Shown: in pieces, positions 43,191 to 56,106 of the stretch | Layout: every line of letters starts with the position of its first letter | Numbering within the stretch: position 1 is the stretch's first letter | The notes under the pieces: model-generated | Told to the model about the DNA's origin: nothing | Seen by the model: only the letters and a program-made list of their open reading frames with translations | Database searches by the model: none | Made by a program: the position numbers and the translations under genes | Assembly: GCF_000220395.1 (NCBI RefSeq) | Contig: NW_004086177.1 | Location: 1 to 64,000 of the forward strand | Source of the DNA: Ichthyophthirius multifiliis | Taxonomy: Eukaryota; Ciliophora; Oligohymenophorea; Hymenostomatida | Length of the DNA stretch: 64,000 nucleotides | Direction of reading: 5' to 3'

Positions 43191-46100
43191 AATTTATGAT
43201 AATTAAAAATATTAATGTAAATATTTATTTTAATAAAATAAAATAAAAAATTATATTATATAAATATTTTAAACTAATGTATTACACAAATTCATATATT
43301 TTATATATATCTTTATAAACTTAGTAATTATTTATATATTTCTTTTATGAATATTTTAAATATTATTAAACTATTTATTGTATGAAATATTTTAGATTAT
43401 TTAATTATTTATCAGGTAAAAGCTAATTTTTTATTTTTTATTTTTAAATCAAATCTATAATTTTAAAATATAAATTATAATTTTTTATATCATTAAATAC
43501 AAAATATTATAAATTAATATCTTTCAATTAAATTTTAAAATTATAAAATAATTTTGATAGTATTCATTTAATTTTAATTTATATACACGAAAAAACATAT
43601 ATTTCAAATTTTATTTAATGTTTCTTAAAAAAAAATGATAATTATATTTAAAAAAAAAACATAATAATATAATAATAATATAATAATAATTTATATAATT
43701 AGTAATTAATACTTCAGCTATATAATTATATAATAAAATTGAAAATATTTTTATTTTTAGATTTGTAAATATTATTTTTTTTTCGAAATATTTATGATAA
43801 AAAAAAAAATATTAAAATGAATTGAATTTAAGTACTTGTCAATTTTACGTTACTTTTTAAAAATTATAATTTCAAAAATATTATTCGTTCAATTTAAAAC
43901 AAAGTCGTAGTTATATTTAAATATAATTTTAAATATAATATTTTAAGTTTTTATAAAAAAAAAAAAAAAAAAATATTTAATTAAATATATAGATATATAT
44001 TATAATTAAATTATATTTTAATTATAATTATATTATATAAAAACAAAAACAATTAAATATCATAAATTAATAATTATAAATATTCATTATTTACAATTAA
44101 AATTTAATAATTTATCATAATTACAGAATCAGAATTAAAAATAAATATAAATGAATTTAAAAAGTTTGAATCTCTATTTAAGATTATATAATTTAGTTAG
44201 AAATAAATGAAATCTTTATTACTTTATATAATTAATAATAATTTCTATTTATAATATAAAAAGTTAATTTATAAGTCTCTAATAATTTTAATAGCTAAAT
44301 TTATGCATTAACAAAAATTCAAATAGAATATTAATAACCTAAAATACTTAAATATATAAATATATTTATGTTTTATAAATAAGTTTTAATAATTTATCAA
44401 AATTTATAAATTTATAAATTTAGAGTTTTAATATTTTTATTATATGCTATATGCAGATAAAATATAGATATTAATAGATATAATATCAATTAATTCTTAA
44501 AATATATATTAGAAATGTGTAAAGCGTATTAATATAGATATTATAATAGCTAGTAATATTAAAAATAATAAATTAAATAAAATTAAAATATTTTAATAAC
44601 TTTATAAAAATAGTTAAATTATTTAATTTAAACGTTATTTTTCTAAACATTATATTCCAATTACAATATAAATTAAATAAAAGAAATAAATAAAAAATTA
44701 AAATAAATATAATAGAAAATAAATTTAGTAAAAGGGATTTTTCAAAATAAATTAATATATAATGTATCTAACTAAATAAAATATATATAGGCCATAATTT
44801 TTAAACTAATATTAAAGAAAAGCACATAAAGTAAGGAAAAAATAATATATAAACTATAATTAAATTCATAAAAAAATTAATAGGTTTAAAATATCTATTT
44901 TTATATTTAAATTAGTTATTCATAGATGATATTTCTAAGTATATTAAAAATATAATTGTTATAAATACAAATAGTAAAATTTTAGAGAAAACTGTAAATT
45001 TATTGTTTTGTTTAAAAAAAAATATACATAATTATTCCATTTATTAATTTTTTTAATCATAATTTTTTTCTATTTTGATAACTGGCTTTTATGATAATCG
45101 AACAATTTAATTAAATAGATTAAAAATATTTAATAGTTTTATGTAAAAAAAATAATAAAAATAAAAGTTAAGATGATATATTAAAAAATCTAAGTAAAAA
45201 TATTATATAATGAATATTTTATACATTTACTTATAAAATTAATTTTTTAAAAAAAAGCTTTTCAAATTAGTTTATTATTTGCAATTATAAAAGAAGTAAT
45301 TTATGGTTTTTTTTATATAAAAATCAAATAAAAAATAAAAAAATTTTAATAATATATTATATAAATAAGATATTTTAAAGATTAAATCTAAATTCAAATA
45401 AATATATAATAGGATAAATATAAAAAATATTTCATATTTTAGAACATAATTATGTTTTTGGATGATTTTAAATTATTTGTTAGCATATATTTTTTTAAGC
45501 AAATGCAAAAAACATATAAGTAAGTACAATTCCTTAGATTTAATTAAATAATTTTATAAAATTACTGGAAAAAATTTTTTAAGATAAAGAAAGTTTCTAT
45601 GGTTTAAAAGACTAAAGATAATTATATTCTTAATATTAAAATATTATTTAATTATGTTATTCATGCTGTTATAAAAGCTATATATTTATTAAAATATTTA
45701 CCTTTGCTTTTTTATAAAAAAAAATTATTACAATAATAAGAGAATATAATTAAAAAATATAAATGATTTAAAGATTATTTAATTTAAATATTAAATATAT
45801 TTTTATATTTTATGTATTTTTTAAAAAAACTCAATTTAAAATAAAATATATGACACTAACCATATTTAATAGTATATATATTTTGTTAGAGTTTTAAAAA
45901 AATAAAAAAATATTAACAAATAATATAATATAATATAATAAATAAATAAAAGAAGCTATGAATTTGAAATCTATTTTTTTTTGTTAGAATATAAAATATA
46001 TATGATATATTACAATGATGAGAATTTACTTAATATAAGAATTATTTTAGTCTTTAAGATAAAAACAGATTTAATTTCAATACAATTTATATATTTTTAA

Positions 46101-46261
46101 ATATTTTTTTTATTGTTATTTAAAAATTATTAAATAATAATGTTTATATTTATTACTTATTTTTATTTAAATAAAATTATTCAAATTAAATTTATAATTT
46201 TTTGCAAAATAATTTATTTTATTCTATATAATTATACTAATATTTTTGTTCTTATTGATAT
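43191..46261. other. Long AT-rich spacer (3 kb)
   Basis: The largest gene-poor stretch in the window. Searched for ciliate-code frames, GT...AG exon pairs and C/G-rich islands without finding a supportable gene or RNA. It contains poly-A runs (43951-43970), AT microsatellites and TAA/ATA repeats. Confidence 0.5.
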
Positions 46262-48418
46262 ATGAATAAATTCGATATATTTGGTTCTAACATTTAATTT
46301 ATGCTCAATAATAAATAATTTAATGGTACAAAGTTTGGTTCAATTATAACATTTTTAATATTTATTATCATTTTTATCAGAAGTTTTTACATATTAAAAT
46401 CTTTAATCAACAATTAATAACTTTAAATTTTATATAAAGACCAAGTAAATACTTAGTTATAATCTTTTTAAATAAATTCGAAAGAATTTTTTATTGCATT
46501 TGCTATTTAGAATAAAAATAACAATTAAAGATTAATAAATAATTCAATTTATTAAATAGAAGCATAATAAGTTTTTCTATCTTTAAACTAAGAAAAAATA
46601 AAGACAATTAATTTGCCTTTAATACCTTGTTAGAACTTACTATTAAAAGATTAGAATTTAGGCTTTAATTTAACTTAATTAAGGCAATTATCTTTATAAA
46701 ATTATTATTGTTTTGATTAGTAAATAGATATTTAATAAAATTAATAAGATTTTGATTCTTATGTTTAGATAATTCTAAAAGAATGCAAAAATTAAGAATA
46801 ATGCCTAAGTCGAGATAAAATATAATAAGCTTTGCAATATTCATAACTATCTATCATATATCAAGATAATATATTCGATTATTTATCAGAAAGTGGTTTT
46901 CAAAGCCATTTTGAAAAATAAAATTGGAACATAAACTAAAACATATAAAAAGATATATAATTAGTTATGAAAAATTCATTTGTAAGTTCAGATGAGGGAA
47001 CCTTTTTTGAAAATATAACAAATTAAAAAATGCCTACTTTTTTTTAATTTAAAGAAGAAGTAATTTTTTTAATAATCTTTAGTTAAAAATAATATTTAAA
47101 TTATATTAAATATTTAACTTTTTATTTATTAATTTTTAAAAAATTAGTTTGAATTAAATCCTTCTAGTGATTATTTTATTAAGCTTGATATTAAACTATA
47201 AAAAGATAAAATAAATTAATATTAAAGAATCTATAAAAATATAAATAATTTTATATCTGATATAGGTGGATATTTAACAATTTGTTTAATAATAGGATCA
47301 ATTATATGTAAACCGTTTTCTAAATTAAACCTATAATAATAATTAATTAATTAATTTTTCGATTTTGATTTATAATAAGAAAACTAAAATGATAATGTTT
47401 TGAATTAAGAACTTAAAAAACATTCACCAAAACATAAAGTATCACAATTTAGGGTTAAATATAAAATAAAAATGTAAAAAAATTAAAAAAAAAATATGTT
47501 TTTTCGAAAGTAATCCAAATCATTAAATAGTGCACCAATAAGTAGAAAAAACGAATAATAGTAATTATTTGAACTTATTAGTTAAAAAAAAATATAATTA
47601 ATTCTACAATTAATAACCACAAAAATAATTAAGAAATATAATATTTTTAAAGCTAAAAGAGCAAAAACAATTTATAATATTCATAAATGGAATTTTCAAA
47701 TTTATGTTAATCATAATTATTTGAGTTTTAAAAATAACAAAATTTATTCAAAAAAATGCTTTTTAAAACTTAAAAACTTATAAAGCTTAATTTTTTTGAA
47801 TATATAAAATACTTTATATGGCCTTTTGGTAGATTTAAATAAAAAAAAAAAATAATACACTATAGCATTGAAAATCTTTATCATCATTTCGATGTTTTAT
47901 ATGTAATAAAAAAACTTTTAGAAGTTGATAAATTGAAAATACTTTTGCTAAATCAAAATCAACTAAAATTATTTGAATATTTACCCAAACCAATTATAAA
48001 TACTTAAAATTGCAATGAAAATTAAGATTCATAAAATATAAATTAATAATTTAATGTTTTATATACAGATAAGAGGTCTGAATTGTAAAAAGTAAAAGAA
48101 GCTTATTAAGCTTATATTGAAATCATAAATAGCGATTCCGAGTCGAATGAAATTGATTTAAAACTAATAAAATTAATTGATCCGAAAATATCTGAATTAT
48201 TTAATTTTAATGATAAAGATCAATTAAGTTTATAAAATATTTAAAAAAAAGTTAATCAAAGAATTTAAAAATAAGAGGCTTAGAAATCAAATATTGAATG
48301 TTTAAATTTGGTTTTTTCTTAAATAAGTAGTTAAAATGATGAGCATAACCAAATAAAATGCGCTGAAATTAAGTAAACTCCTTTTTAACAAAGTAAAAAA
48401 TTAAATCTAATTAAATGA
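46262..48418 (+). CDS. Ciliate-type transmembrane protein with Gln-rich cytosolic tail
   Basis: ATG 46262-46264, TGA 48416-48418, one intron of about 90 nt near 47060-47150. The layout is that of a large ciliate-specific family. A short start (MNKFDIFGSNIQFMLNNK, with the typical GTKFGSIIT) runs into a first membrane helix (FLIFIIIFIRSFYIL). A long ectodomain-like segment with a few Cys (PLIPCQNLL, LKECKNQEQCLSRD) follows. Then comes YFIKLDIKLQKDKINQYQRI, then the second helix (IGGYLTICLIIGSIICKPF) and SKLNLQQQLINQFFDFD. The remaining about 300 residues are a Lys/Gln-rich cytosolic tail with IEIINSDSESNEIDLKLIK. Members are annotated only as transmembrane proteins in Paramecium and Tetrahymena. 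Biochemical function is unknown. Confidence 0.75.
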
Positions 48419-48823
48419 AATTAAAATAATTTAAATTTGGATTGTAAACTAAATAATATAATATATTTACTGATTATAATTATTTTTAAATAGTAAAGTA
48501 AAAAAACATATACTTTTGTTTTGAAAATTTATTGTAGGTTATATTATTATTATATTTAAATGTTCATTTATTATTTTTTAATATTAATTTCGATCCATCA
48601 AGAAATATTTTTCCAATTGTTTTTTTTTTCTTTTATAAATAAATTATTTGTCTTATATACTTATAAAATTTATTTTTATTTTTATTTTTTTAATTTTATT
48701 AAAAAAATTTGATTTTTATTTATTTAAAGATTATATTTTTTTTTTTAAATTTTATAAAAAATATTTCTTTAATTTATAATTATAAATTTAAAATACTTAT
48801 TAATTCTTCGCAAAAGTCATTTA
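48419..48823. other. AT-rich spacer upstream of the structured RNA
   Basis: Mostly A/T homopolymer. A TATA-like ATAATTATAAATT lies at about 48776-48788, some 35 bases before the RNA. Nothing coding. Confidence 0.45.
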
Positions 48824-48991
48824 GTTGAAAGAATGAAATTCAAATCAATCCCTGTAACAGAGTTTGGCATATTCACCAGTGTGAAAAAGAGCATATTATG
48901 ATGATATGTATATGTGCCTTGACAGCATAATTCCGTTGTATGCTATATGGATTTCTTCAACCAATTTATATAATATTATTATTTTTTTTTT
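48824..48991 (+). ncRNA. Probable structured Pol III-type RNA, family not identified
   Basis: A compact island of near-balanced base composition in almost pure A/T DNA, without a coding frame. The ends pair: GTTGAAAGAA (48824-48833) with TTCTTCAAC (48953-48961), nine pairs and one bulged A. Inside are GGCA (48866-48869) with TGCC (48915-48918) enclosing two hairpins: TCAC-CAGT-GTGA (48873-48884), and CATAT (48892-48896) with ATATG (48904-48908). A third hairpin is AGCATA (48924-48929) with TATGCT (48939-48944), loop of nine. A run of ten T (48982-48991) follows, as expected for Pol III termination. A C-box-like ATGATGA lies in a loop, but no D box is evident. It does not match U1, U2, U4, U5, U6 or U3 signatures known to me, and no telomere template is visible. 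Confidence 0.6.
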
Positions 48992-50324
48992 AAAAAAATG
49001 CTTTATGAAATAATAATAATAATTTTTAAATTTTATTTAATTTAATTTAATAAAGAATATAAAACAATAATATATCGAATTAAGACTAAAACATTTTTTT
49101 ATATTTATAAACAAATCAAGATTATAAAAAATAATATAAGTTTTGGTAATACAAAAATATAAAAATTACTAAATATATAGACTAATTTAAAGTAGTTAAT
49201 AAATTAATATTTATAAACTGATAATAGACTTCAAATAATTTTATAATATTATTATTTTAAGGGTTTAATAAATTTAAAAATATTTTTGGAATATATTAAT
49301 TTAATTTATAGAATTAAATAGAAATTCAAAATATGCATAATTTGAGTTAAAAAAATTAAAAAACACATTTAATATTACAATAAAAAAATTACAGAAATAT
49401 TTATAAAATAAATAGCATAATATAAAATAAAATAAACCAATAGATTTTATAAGTTTAATAAATATTACATGAAAATAAATAAATCCAAAAATATTACAAA
49501 TATTAATTGTTATTCAAATATTAGGAAATATAAAAATTATTGAAAGCCAAAACTATTTTCAAAAAGCTATTAATATATCTTAATGTTTGAAAAGAATTAC
49601 TCAAGGAAATTAATGTTTTAACCAATTATTAAGTATAAAATATCAGGACTTTCCTATTTTATTCATCCTGCTATATTGAAATTATATTTTACTTGATCCC
49701 TTTAAAAAATTTAAAAGGATTCCTAAAAATTGTCTTAATAAATTTCAATGAAATAGATTATTTTTTTAAATATTTAATAATAAAAAGATTTAGATGATAT
49801 TTATTCATATTTCAATTTTAGGTGATTTCATATTAAATAAACTTTAATTTATATTAAAAGTAAAAAATAGAATATATTTTTGCGAGTATTAAAGCTACTT
49901 TGATTTTTAAACTGAAAAGTTTAATTAAATTAATATATGAAATTTGAATCTAAAAAAGTCTTTTATTTTAATAAATAAATTATAATAGTTAAATAAAAAA
50001 TATTATTATACTAATATATATATAATTATAATATTTTGTAAACAAAAATAATAAAAAACTATTCGTATATTTTATTTTTACTTTTAGATTTATTATTTAT
50101 TAATTTTTAACAATAAATAAATAATTTATAAAAGTGAAATTAATTTATTATCAAGTGTTTGCTATTTTAATAATATAATATTGTTAAAATTTAAATTTAA
50201 ATTAAATTTTATTTTTTAAGAGTAGTTTTATCATAATTAAGATAAGCAAAAAGTTAATATTTTTTTTAATTAAAATTTAAAAACTTATAAAATTAGTACA
50301 TTTATTTAGAATTTATAAAATCAA
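48992..50324. other. AT-rich spacer with weak coding hints
   Basis: On the minus strand around 49.3-49.75 kb a frame free of TGA for about 110 codons contains RKVLIFYTQQLVKTLISLS. It has no clear start, introns or domain. It may be a gene remnant; I do not call it. Confidence 0.35.
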
Positions 50325-50720
50325 ATGTTTTCAAAAAAGAAATTAATTTATATTTAAAGCGAAAGTTAAAATTTATAAAAAGAAGGAGAAAATCCTTATT
50401 TATTTTATCCTGAAAACTTTTTATTATAACCACAATTTAATAAGCCTATTTTATATAGAGTAAATTAAATATAATTTTTTAAAATATGAATTAGCTTAAA
50501 TGAATTTTAATTATTAAATTAAAATCAGTTATATTTATTTTCTCATATTACTTTTTATCCTTTATTTTTTTTTAAAAAAAAGTCAATCAAAAAGAGCAAA
50601 AAGGGTTAAATAAAAATATAAATTATATAAACTATATATAAAAATATAATTTACATTCTAAAAATAATTTTTTATCTTTATAATTTTTTAAACTATGTGA
50701 AATTTAAGGAACTTAAAACA
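50325..50720 (+). CDS. Possible small two-exon protein
   Basis: ATG 50325-50327 begins MFSKKKLIYIQSESQNL, then KEGENPYLFYPENFLLQPQF and NKPILYR up to 50460, where a GTAAATT donor occurs. An AAAAAAAAG acceptor at about 50582 would continue into a Lys-rich end. Codon use of exon 1 is coding-like (Pro, Glu, Phe). Exon 2 is poor. The end is not determined. No family recognised. Confidence 0.35.
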
Positions 50721-52175
50721 ATTAATTTAAAATAATGAAGGAAATTATATTTATAAAATTAAATAATATGTTTATTCAAATTTTTTAAAAAGAGAAAAAT
50801 ATGCGATTTAAATTGTTTTATGTATTTTGAAATATTTTATATTCAAAAAATTAAAAGTAAAGAGAACATAACAAAAATATTCTTTTTTTCATATTAAATT
50901 TTAACGTAATAATAAATGGATGTTTAAAATAAAATGAAGCTAAATAAAATCGCAAAAAAATTTAAACTAATAAAATAACAGTTAAAAAAGTACAAATTCA
51001 TATTAAGATTATATTTATTGAAATAATAAAAGAAAAATCTTAAATGTTTATTTTAATTAAAAAAGTAAAAAAATACTTATAAAAATAGAAATTAAAATTA
51101 AATAACAATAAAATCATAAAAAATGTTCTTAAATAAATAATAAGGTAATTTATATTTATATAAATAGAATTTTAATTTTATATATATATAAATATATTTA
51201 ATGTAATAATTAATTATTTCTTTTATTATAATTAAAGTTAAAATTAGGAATCGAGAGTTAATAATTGTAAAAAAAAAATTAAAGATATATGACTTTGAAA
51301 TAAATTTAAAACAATTATTAGTAAAAACGATTTTTAATTTTAGTATAATTTATTTTGAAGTTTAAAAAAATTTAAAAAAAAATATAATATTTAATTAAAT
51401 AAAAAAATAAAAATGAATAATAAAAATATTACTCAAAAATAATTTTTTTGTTAGCATTTTTATTAATAGTTTATAGTTGGCTTTTTTTTAATGATTTATA
51501 TATGAAAAATATAAATTATTTATTATATATAATATAAAAAAAGTGAATATAAAAAAAAATATTTTGCATAAAACAGTATATTTATAAAACAATTAAAAAT
51601 AAGAATATATTTTTTATAAATAAAAAAAAAAATATATATATTAAAAAAAATTATTTTATATAAAATAAAATCTATAAAAAATAAGATTATAATAAAAATA
51701 TAATTTATTAAAAATATATATATATATATATATATTTAATATAAATATAAATATAAATATATAAATATATATATTTAATTTTAATATTTATTAATAATTT
51801 TACTTATTTTTTTCTTAACATACAAATGTATTATAAAATTATTTTTTTTTTTATTATTTTAATCTACAAAATTTCTATTAATAATGTTATATATTTTTTT
51901 TTTATAAATTATAAATAATATAATATATTATAATATTTAAATAAAAATACATATTTTTTTAAAAAAATAATATAGAAAAAAACATAACAAGAAATATTAT
52001 AATTTTATTAATTTACAAATTATAAAATAAGAAATATTATAAATTATATATGCATTTATTATTATTAATACAAAAAAATTAAAAACTATTAAAATTTTAA
52101 AATAAGATAAGAATTTTTTAAAAAAACAAATAAATTTCAAAAACATAGAATATATTTTTATTTAGTTCATTTAAA
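50721..52175. other. AT-rich spacer
   Basis: No gene seen. TA runs occur at about 51716-51737 and poly-A tracts throughout. Confidence 0.5.
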
Positions 52176-53012
52176 ATGCTTAAAACCAACCAAGCTCTTG
52201 CTAATATTTTCGATAATTTTAAATAAATATAATATAAATAAAATGATGTTAATATTTCTTAATTAAATGAAATAATATCACTTTTATTAGATATTTTTTA
52301 ATTAAATTAAAATGATTAAGATGTTTAAAAAAAAATCATATTTTTATCGAATATGATAATATTTCATTATCCTTAGCATAAAAAATTATTCCTTTAAAAC
52401 AATTAATAGATTTTCGGATTATTAGTAGAGTATTTTAATAATTTTACTAGTAAAAACAATTCATTGGAAGGCGATAAATATGAAGTTTTGGCATTTATTT
52501 ATAAGCTTTTATTAGGAACACGATGTTCTGAAGATATATAGGAAAAAAAAATGCTTTTTAAAGCAAGAAATTAATTGTTAAATAAAAAATTTATGTAATT
52601 TTTATTTTCAGTAGAAATATTAGAATGCTCATTTTAAGTTCTTTAAATGCTTACGCTTTTATATGCATTTTTTGCTAAAAATTCTTTAAAAATTGTTAGT
52701 TTTTCTCTTCAAAATCTTGCTAAAAAGGCTTTATTAGAAATTTCGTATTCTAAATCATGTCCAGAAATTTAAATTATGGCTATAAAAAGTTTACTTGAAT
52801 TAAGAAATGTATGCAAATTAAATCATAATGAAATAAAAAAATATAAATTAATTGAACTAATTAAAAATTTGAAGCTTTAAGAAAATTTTAAAAGTATATG
52901 TAATAATTTCCTTGAATATTTACTTTAAAATAAGCTTGTTTCAATGTAAAAATTAAAAATACTTTAAGTTAATAAAAATAAAAAAAGCTTCATAAAATCA
53001 TTTTACGATTGA
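52176..53012 (+). CDS. Orphan all-helical protein
   Basis: Intronless 278-codon frame, ATG 52176-52178, TGA 53010-53012. It begins MLKTNQALANIFDNFKQIQY and is rich in Leu, Lys, Asn and Ile with amphipathic helices: LNEIISLLLDIFQLNQ, FGLLVEYFNNFTS, DKYEVLAFIYKLLLGTR, LQMLTLLYAFFAKNSL, FSLQNLAKKALLEIS and IMAIKSLLELRNVCKLN. The spacing of Leu-rich helices of about 35-40 residues suggests a HEAT/ARM-like solenoid, but no repeat consensus is firm. No signal peptide, no membrane helix, few Cys. It stands alone between long spacers. Function unknown. Confidence 0.65.
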
Positions 53013-53633
53013 TACATATATATTTTTTAAACTATATAAATAAAATTATAAATAATTATTAATAAAAAAACTAAAAAAATATATTTAATAGTAAATAAAT
53101 ATAAATTATATAATAAAAAATATATATTATAAAATAAAATTAAAAAATAAAAAGAAATATAATTTTTATTATTATAAAAAATAATATATAATAAATATAT
53201 ATTTGAGTATAATTAAAAATAAAAATATTTATTAATAAAAATTAAATAAATAAATAGAAAAATAATCTAAATATGATATAAATTTATAATATATTTAAAA
53301 TAATTATATTTATATATAAAATATATATTTAAATATATATATAAATATAATAATTATTAATAATTATAATACATTTATTGAAAAAAATATAAATTTTGAC
53401 TAATTTTACTTATAATTTATGAATAAATTGACATTCAAAAACAATTATAAAAATTTATTATATATTTTATGTTAAGTATTTAATTTTTTTAGTATTTTAT
53501 TTTTAGTTATATAATTTTTATAGATCTAAGTTTAAATAAAAAAATGTAATTATTTAGAATAGGTAAATATATATAATATTTACATTTATTAACCTTATTT
53601 TTATTTTATTTTTTTATATTATTTATTTTAATA
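53013..53633. other. AT-rich spacer
   Basis: Possibly contains the last exon of the small minus-strand gene above it. Otherwise nothing seen. Confidence 0.4.
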
Positions 53634-53960
53634 AATTGCATTAATCCTATATTCCTTCTTTTTCTAATATTTTAATTTCTCTTTTTTGTTTTTTAAATTT
53701 CGGATAGTCTTTTAGTTTTAAAATTATGCCACCTTACTAAAATAATACTCTATTTCTTTCATCAGGTAAATGCGTATGCCCTTATGTGAATATTCAATAT
53801 AATTGATTGTGTTTAATAAATTTTCTAATTTAATCAAATTTTAATAATATGTATTTTGAAAATTTATGTTATGTCTAAAATATTGTGAAAATAATGATAT
53901 TTTATAACGAAAACTGTAAAAAATGTTCTTTTACATATTAAACATCTAAAATTTATGCAT
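53634..53960 (-). CDS. Possible small gene, exon structure unresolved
   Basis: Candidate ATG 53958-53960 (MHKFQMFNI), then a 60-70 nt intron, exon NLIKLENLLNTINYIEYSHK, and a 29-nt GTAAGG...AAAAG intron joining to NYPKFKKQKREIKILEKEGI. Reading through the 29-nt stretch in another frame instead gives HLPDERNRVLFQQGGIILKL, which is also protein-like, so the true splice form is unclear. No TGA closes the frame nearby; the 3' end is unknown. The product is small and basic. No family recognised. Confidence 0.35.
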
Positions 53961-54900
53961 AGATTTTTCGTATGATATTAAAATGTAAAATATTATATAT
54001 TCATATATTTTTTTATTTTTTGTATATTTAAAAAAAATAATAAAAAAATTATTTTATTAATAGAATTTAATAATTAATTAAAAACTTGATTAATAAATGC
54101 AAATAAAATTATTAAAAGTTTGACTTCAAAAATTAAAGTTATTCTTAATTAATATTATTTATATATCTAAAAATATTACTTATTCATATTTATTTTCCAG
54201 TAATTTTTTAAAAACTTAAGCGAAAAAAAAGATAGGAAAAAATGAATAATGAATAATTTTTTTTTAATTTCATGATAAAATTTATAAAAAAAATTAAATA
54301 TATAATATAAATATTTTTATTTAAATAATGTAAAGAAAATAAAATATTTTTATTAAACAATAATCATTTAAAAGTTATGAGAACTTTTTGTTTTATATAA
54401 TTGCTATTATTTTTTAGAATTTTACCAAAATTTTATTGTTAAATTATTTATTTATAAATAATTATTATTTCGATCTTTAAATTAATGAAAAAAATTATAA
54501 ATTAAAATTAATTTTTAATAAATTTTATTGCAAATATGATTAAATTTTAAATATCACTAATTTTTTAAAAGTAGACTTTTTAGTTCTTTTACTTTATTTT
54601 TAAAAATTTAAAGCATTTTAATAATAAATATTAATTAAATGTATAATAAAAATTATAATTATTATTATAATATAAAATAATATTTTTATATAATATCAAA
54701 ATTTTTTTTTATTTGAAAAAAAGTATAAATTTAATTTTTGTTGGACAATCAATTTATAAAAAAAAAATTATAATTTAAATAAGAAAATTAAAAAATTGAA
54801 TAATAAATAGAATTAAAAATAATTTTATATAAGAAATTTAATTATTAAAAAAAAAATACAAAATAAATTTGCAAAAAATAAAAAACTGAAAATAAAATAA
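53961..54900. other. AT-rich divergent spacer
   Basis: Upstream of the RING-SPRY gene. No motif or gene recognised. Confidence 0.45.
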
Positions 54901-56106
54901 ATGAATAACAAATTAGGTGGATATGATACATAACTTTTTACATATATTGATGAATAATTTGAATGCTTAATATGTTCAAATATAGTACGAGATCCAAAAG
55001 AATGTAATGGCTGTGGATCTTTGTATTGTAAATGTTGTATAGACGATTGGTTGTAGAAAAAAAAGTAAAAAAAGTAAAAAAAGTAAAAAAAAAAAAAAAA
55101 AAAGAGAATGTCCTAAAAGATGTGATATGAGTCTTCATCAAATAATTCCGGTTTAATCAAAAGCATTATTAAGAATATATAATAATTTAGATATGAAATG
55201 TCCCAATAATGATTGTGAGAAATAAATAAAGCTCAGTGATTACGCATAACACGAAATAATATGCAATAGTAAACAATGTTTGAACTTTTAAGTATGCAAA
55301 AATAAGGAAAATTAATAATTTGGTAATAAATAGATATGCAGTTTGGAGTGTGATCTTTAATATTAACTTTTATAATAGTTTAATAAACAAGAATAATTAA
55401 AAATAATTTCATAGTTTTTAAAAAATTAAATATAAAAACCTTAAAATGATATAAACTAATAAGCTTTTTAATAAATTCCTTAAAAATCATAGATTTAACA
55501 ATAAAGTAATATTATTCCCTAAGGTTTAGTTTAGCTTAATGATTAATTATAATGGAATCCTAATTGTTCAGGAACTGGAATAAAACTATATAATAATAAT
55601 ACACATTGCTGGCTTCAAGAAAGTTCTTATATGTTTAGAACCATATTAGCAGATTAAGTAAACTATTTACAATTCAAGAATAAAATTTAAAAAAAAATAA
55701 TTAGGCTTTTTATTAAGGAGCACATTATTGGGAAATTCATGCTGACGATAGAACTGAAAATGAACTTAAAATTGGAGTAAGTATAAAAAAAGATTTCAAT
55801 TATAATAGTGCTTTTTGTGATTTCGAGTATGGATTTGCTTTTTATGGACTTGGTCAATTAAGGCATGGCTCTAATGCTTCGGGCCCTTCTTTTGGTTAAA
55901 GATTTAAAAAAGAAGGATATTTAGGTATTTTCCTTAATATGAATAAAGGGTAACTTTCGTTTGCATTAAATGGGAATTTTCTTGGAATAGCATTTACAAA
56001 TGAGGTTTTAAAAAAAGGACCAATTTATCCAGCTGTTTCTCTTTTACATTAAGCTGGATGCAAAATAAAATCAGGTTTGCCTTTACCAAATTATTTTCCT
56101 GTATGA
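54901..56106 (+). CDS. RING-type E3 ligase candidate with SPRY domain
   Basis: ATG 54901-54903, TGA 56104-56106. Introns 55065-55104 (40 nt) and 55658-55704 (47 nt) leave 372 codons. Residues about 22-65 form a cross-brace zinc module: CLICSNIVRDPKECNGCGSL, YCKCCIDDWLQ, then ECPKRC, a RING or TRAF-type pattern. Next is a second Cys/His cluster (KCPNNDCEKQIKLSDYAQHE, CNSKQCLNFQVCKNKE), as in TRAF zinc fingers. A Gln-rich coiled coil follows. The C-terminal about 150 residues are SPRY: GAHYWEIHADDRTENELKIG, FEYGFAFYGLGQLRHG, GYLGIFLNMNKGQLSFALNG and GPIYPAVSLLHQAGCKI. This TRIM-like order suggests a ubiquitin ligase whose SPRY picks substrates. Catalytic partner and target are unknown. Confidence 0.85.
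55065..55104 (+). other. 40-nt intron made of GTAAAAAAA repeats
   Basis: Three tandem GTA(n) units then AAAG. Using any of the three GT donors keeps the same frame (40, 31 or 22 nt). Left unspliced, the frame hits TGA within eight codons after the A-run. Confidence 0.7.

Noticed and set aside
48824-48991. Telomerase RNA
   Set aside because: The only C-rich stretch (AATCAATCCCTG) is not a repeat of any known ciliate telomere template, so size and T-run alone are not enough.
48824-48991. U6 snRNA or box C/D snoRNA
   Set aside because: ACAGAG and ATGATGA are present, but the rest of the U6 core and a D box (CTGA) are missing.
49300-49760. Minus-strand open frame of about 110 codons
   Set aside because: Open only because TGA is rare in AT-rich DNA. 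No start, no splice signals and no domain, so not called as a gene.
55061-55104. Lys/Gln-rich insertion in the RING domain
   Set aside because: Reading through the A-run leads to a TGA within eight codons. Treating it as a GT...AG intron restores the last two RING cysteines and the total length.
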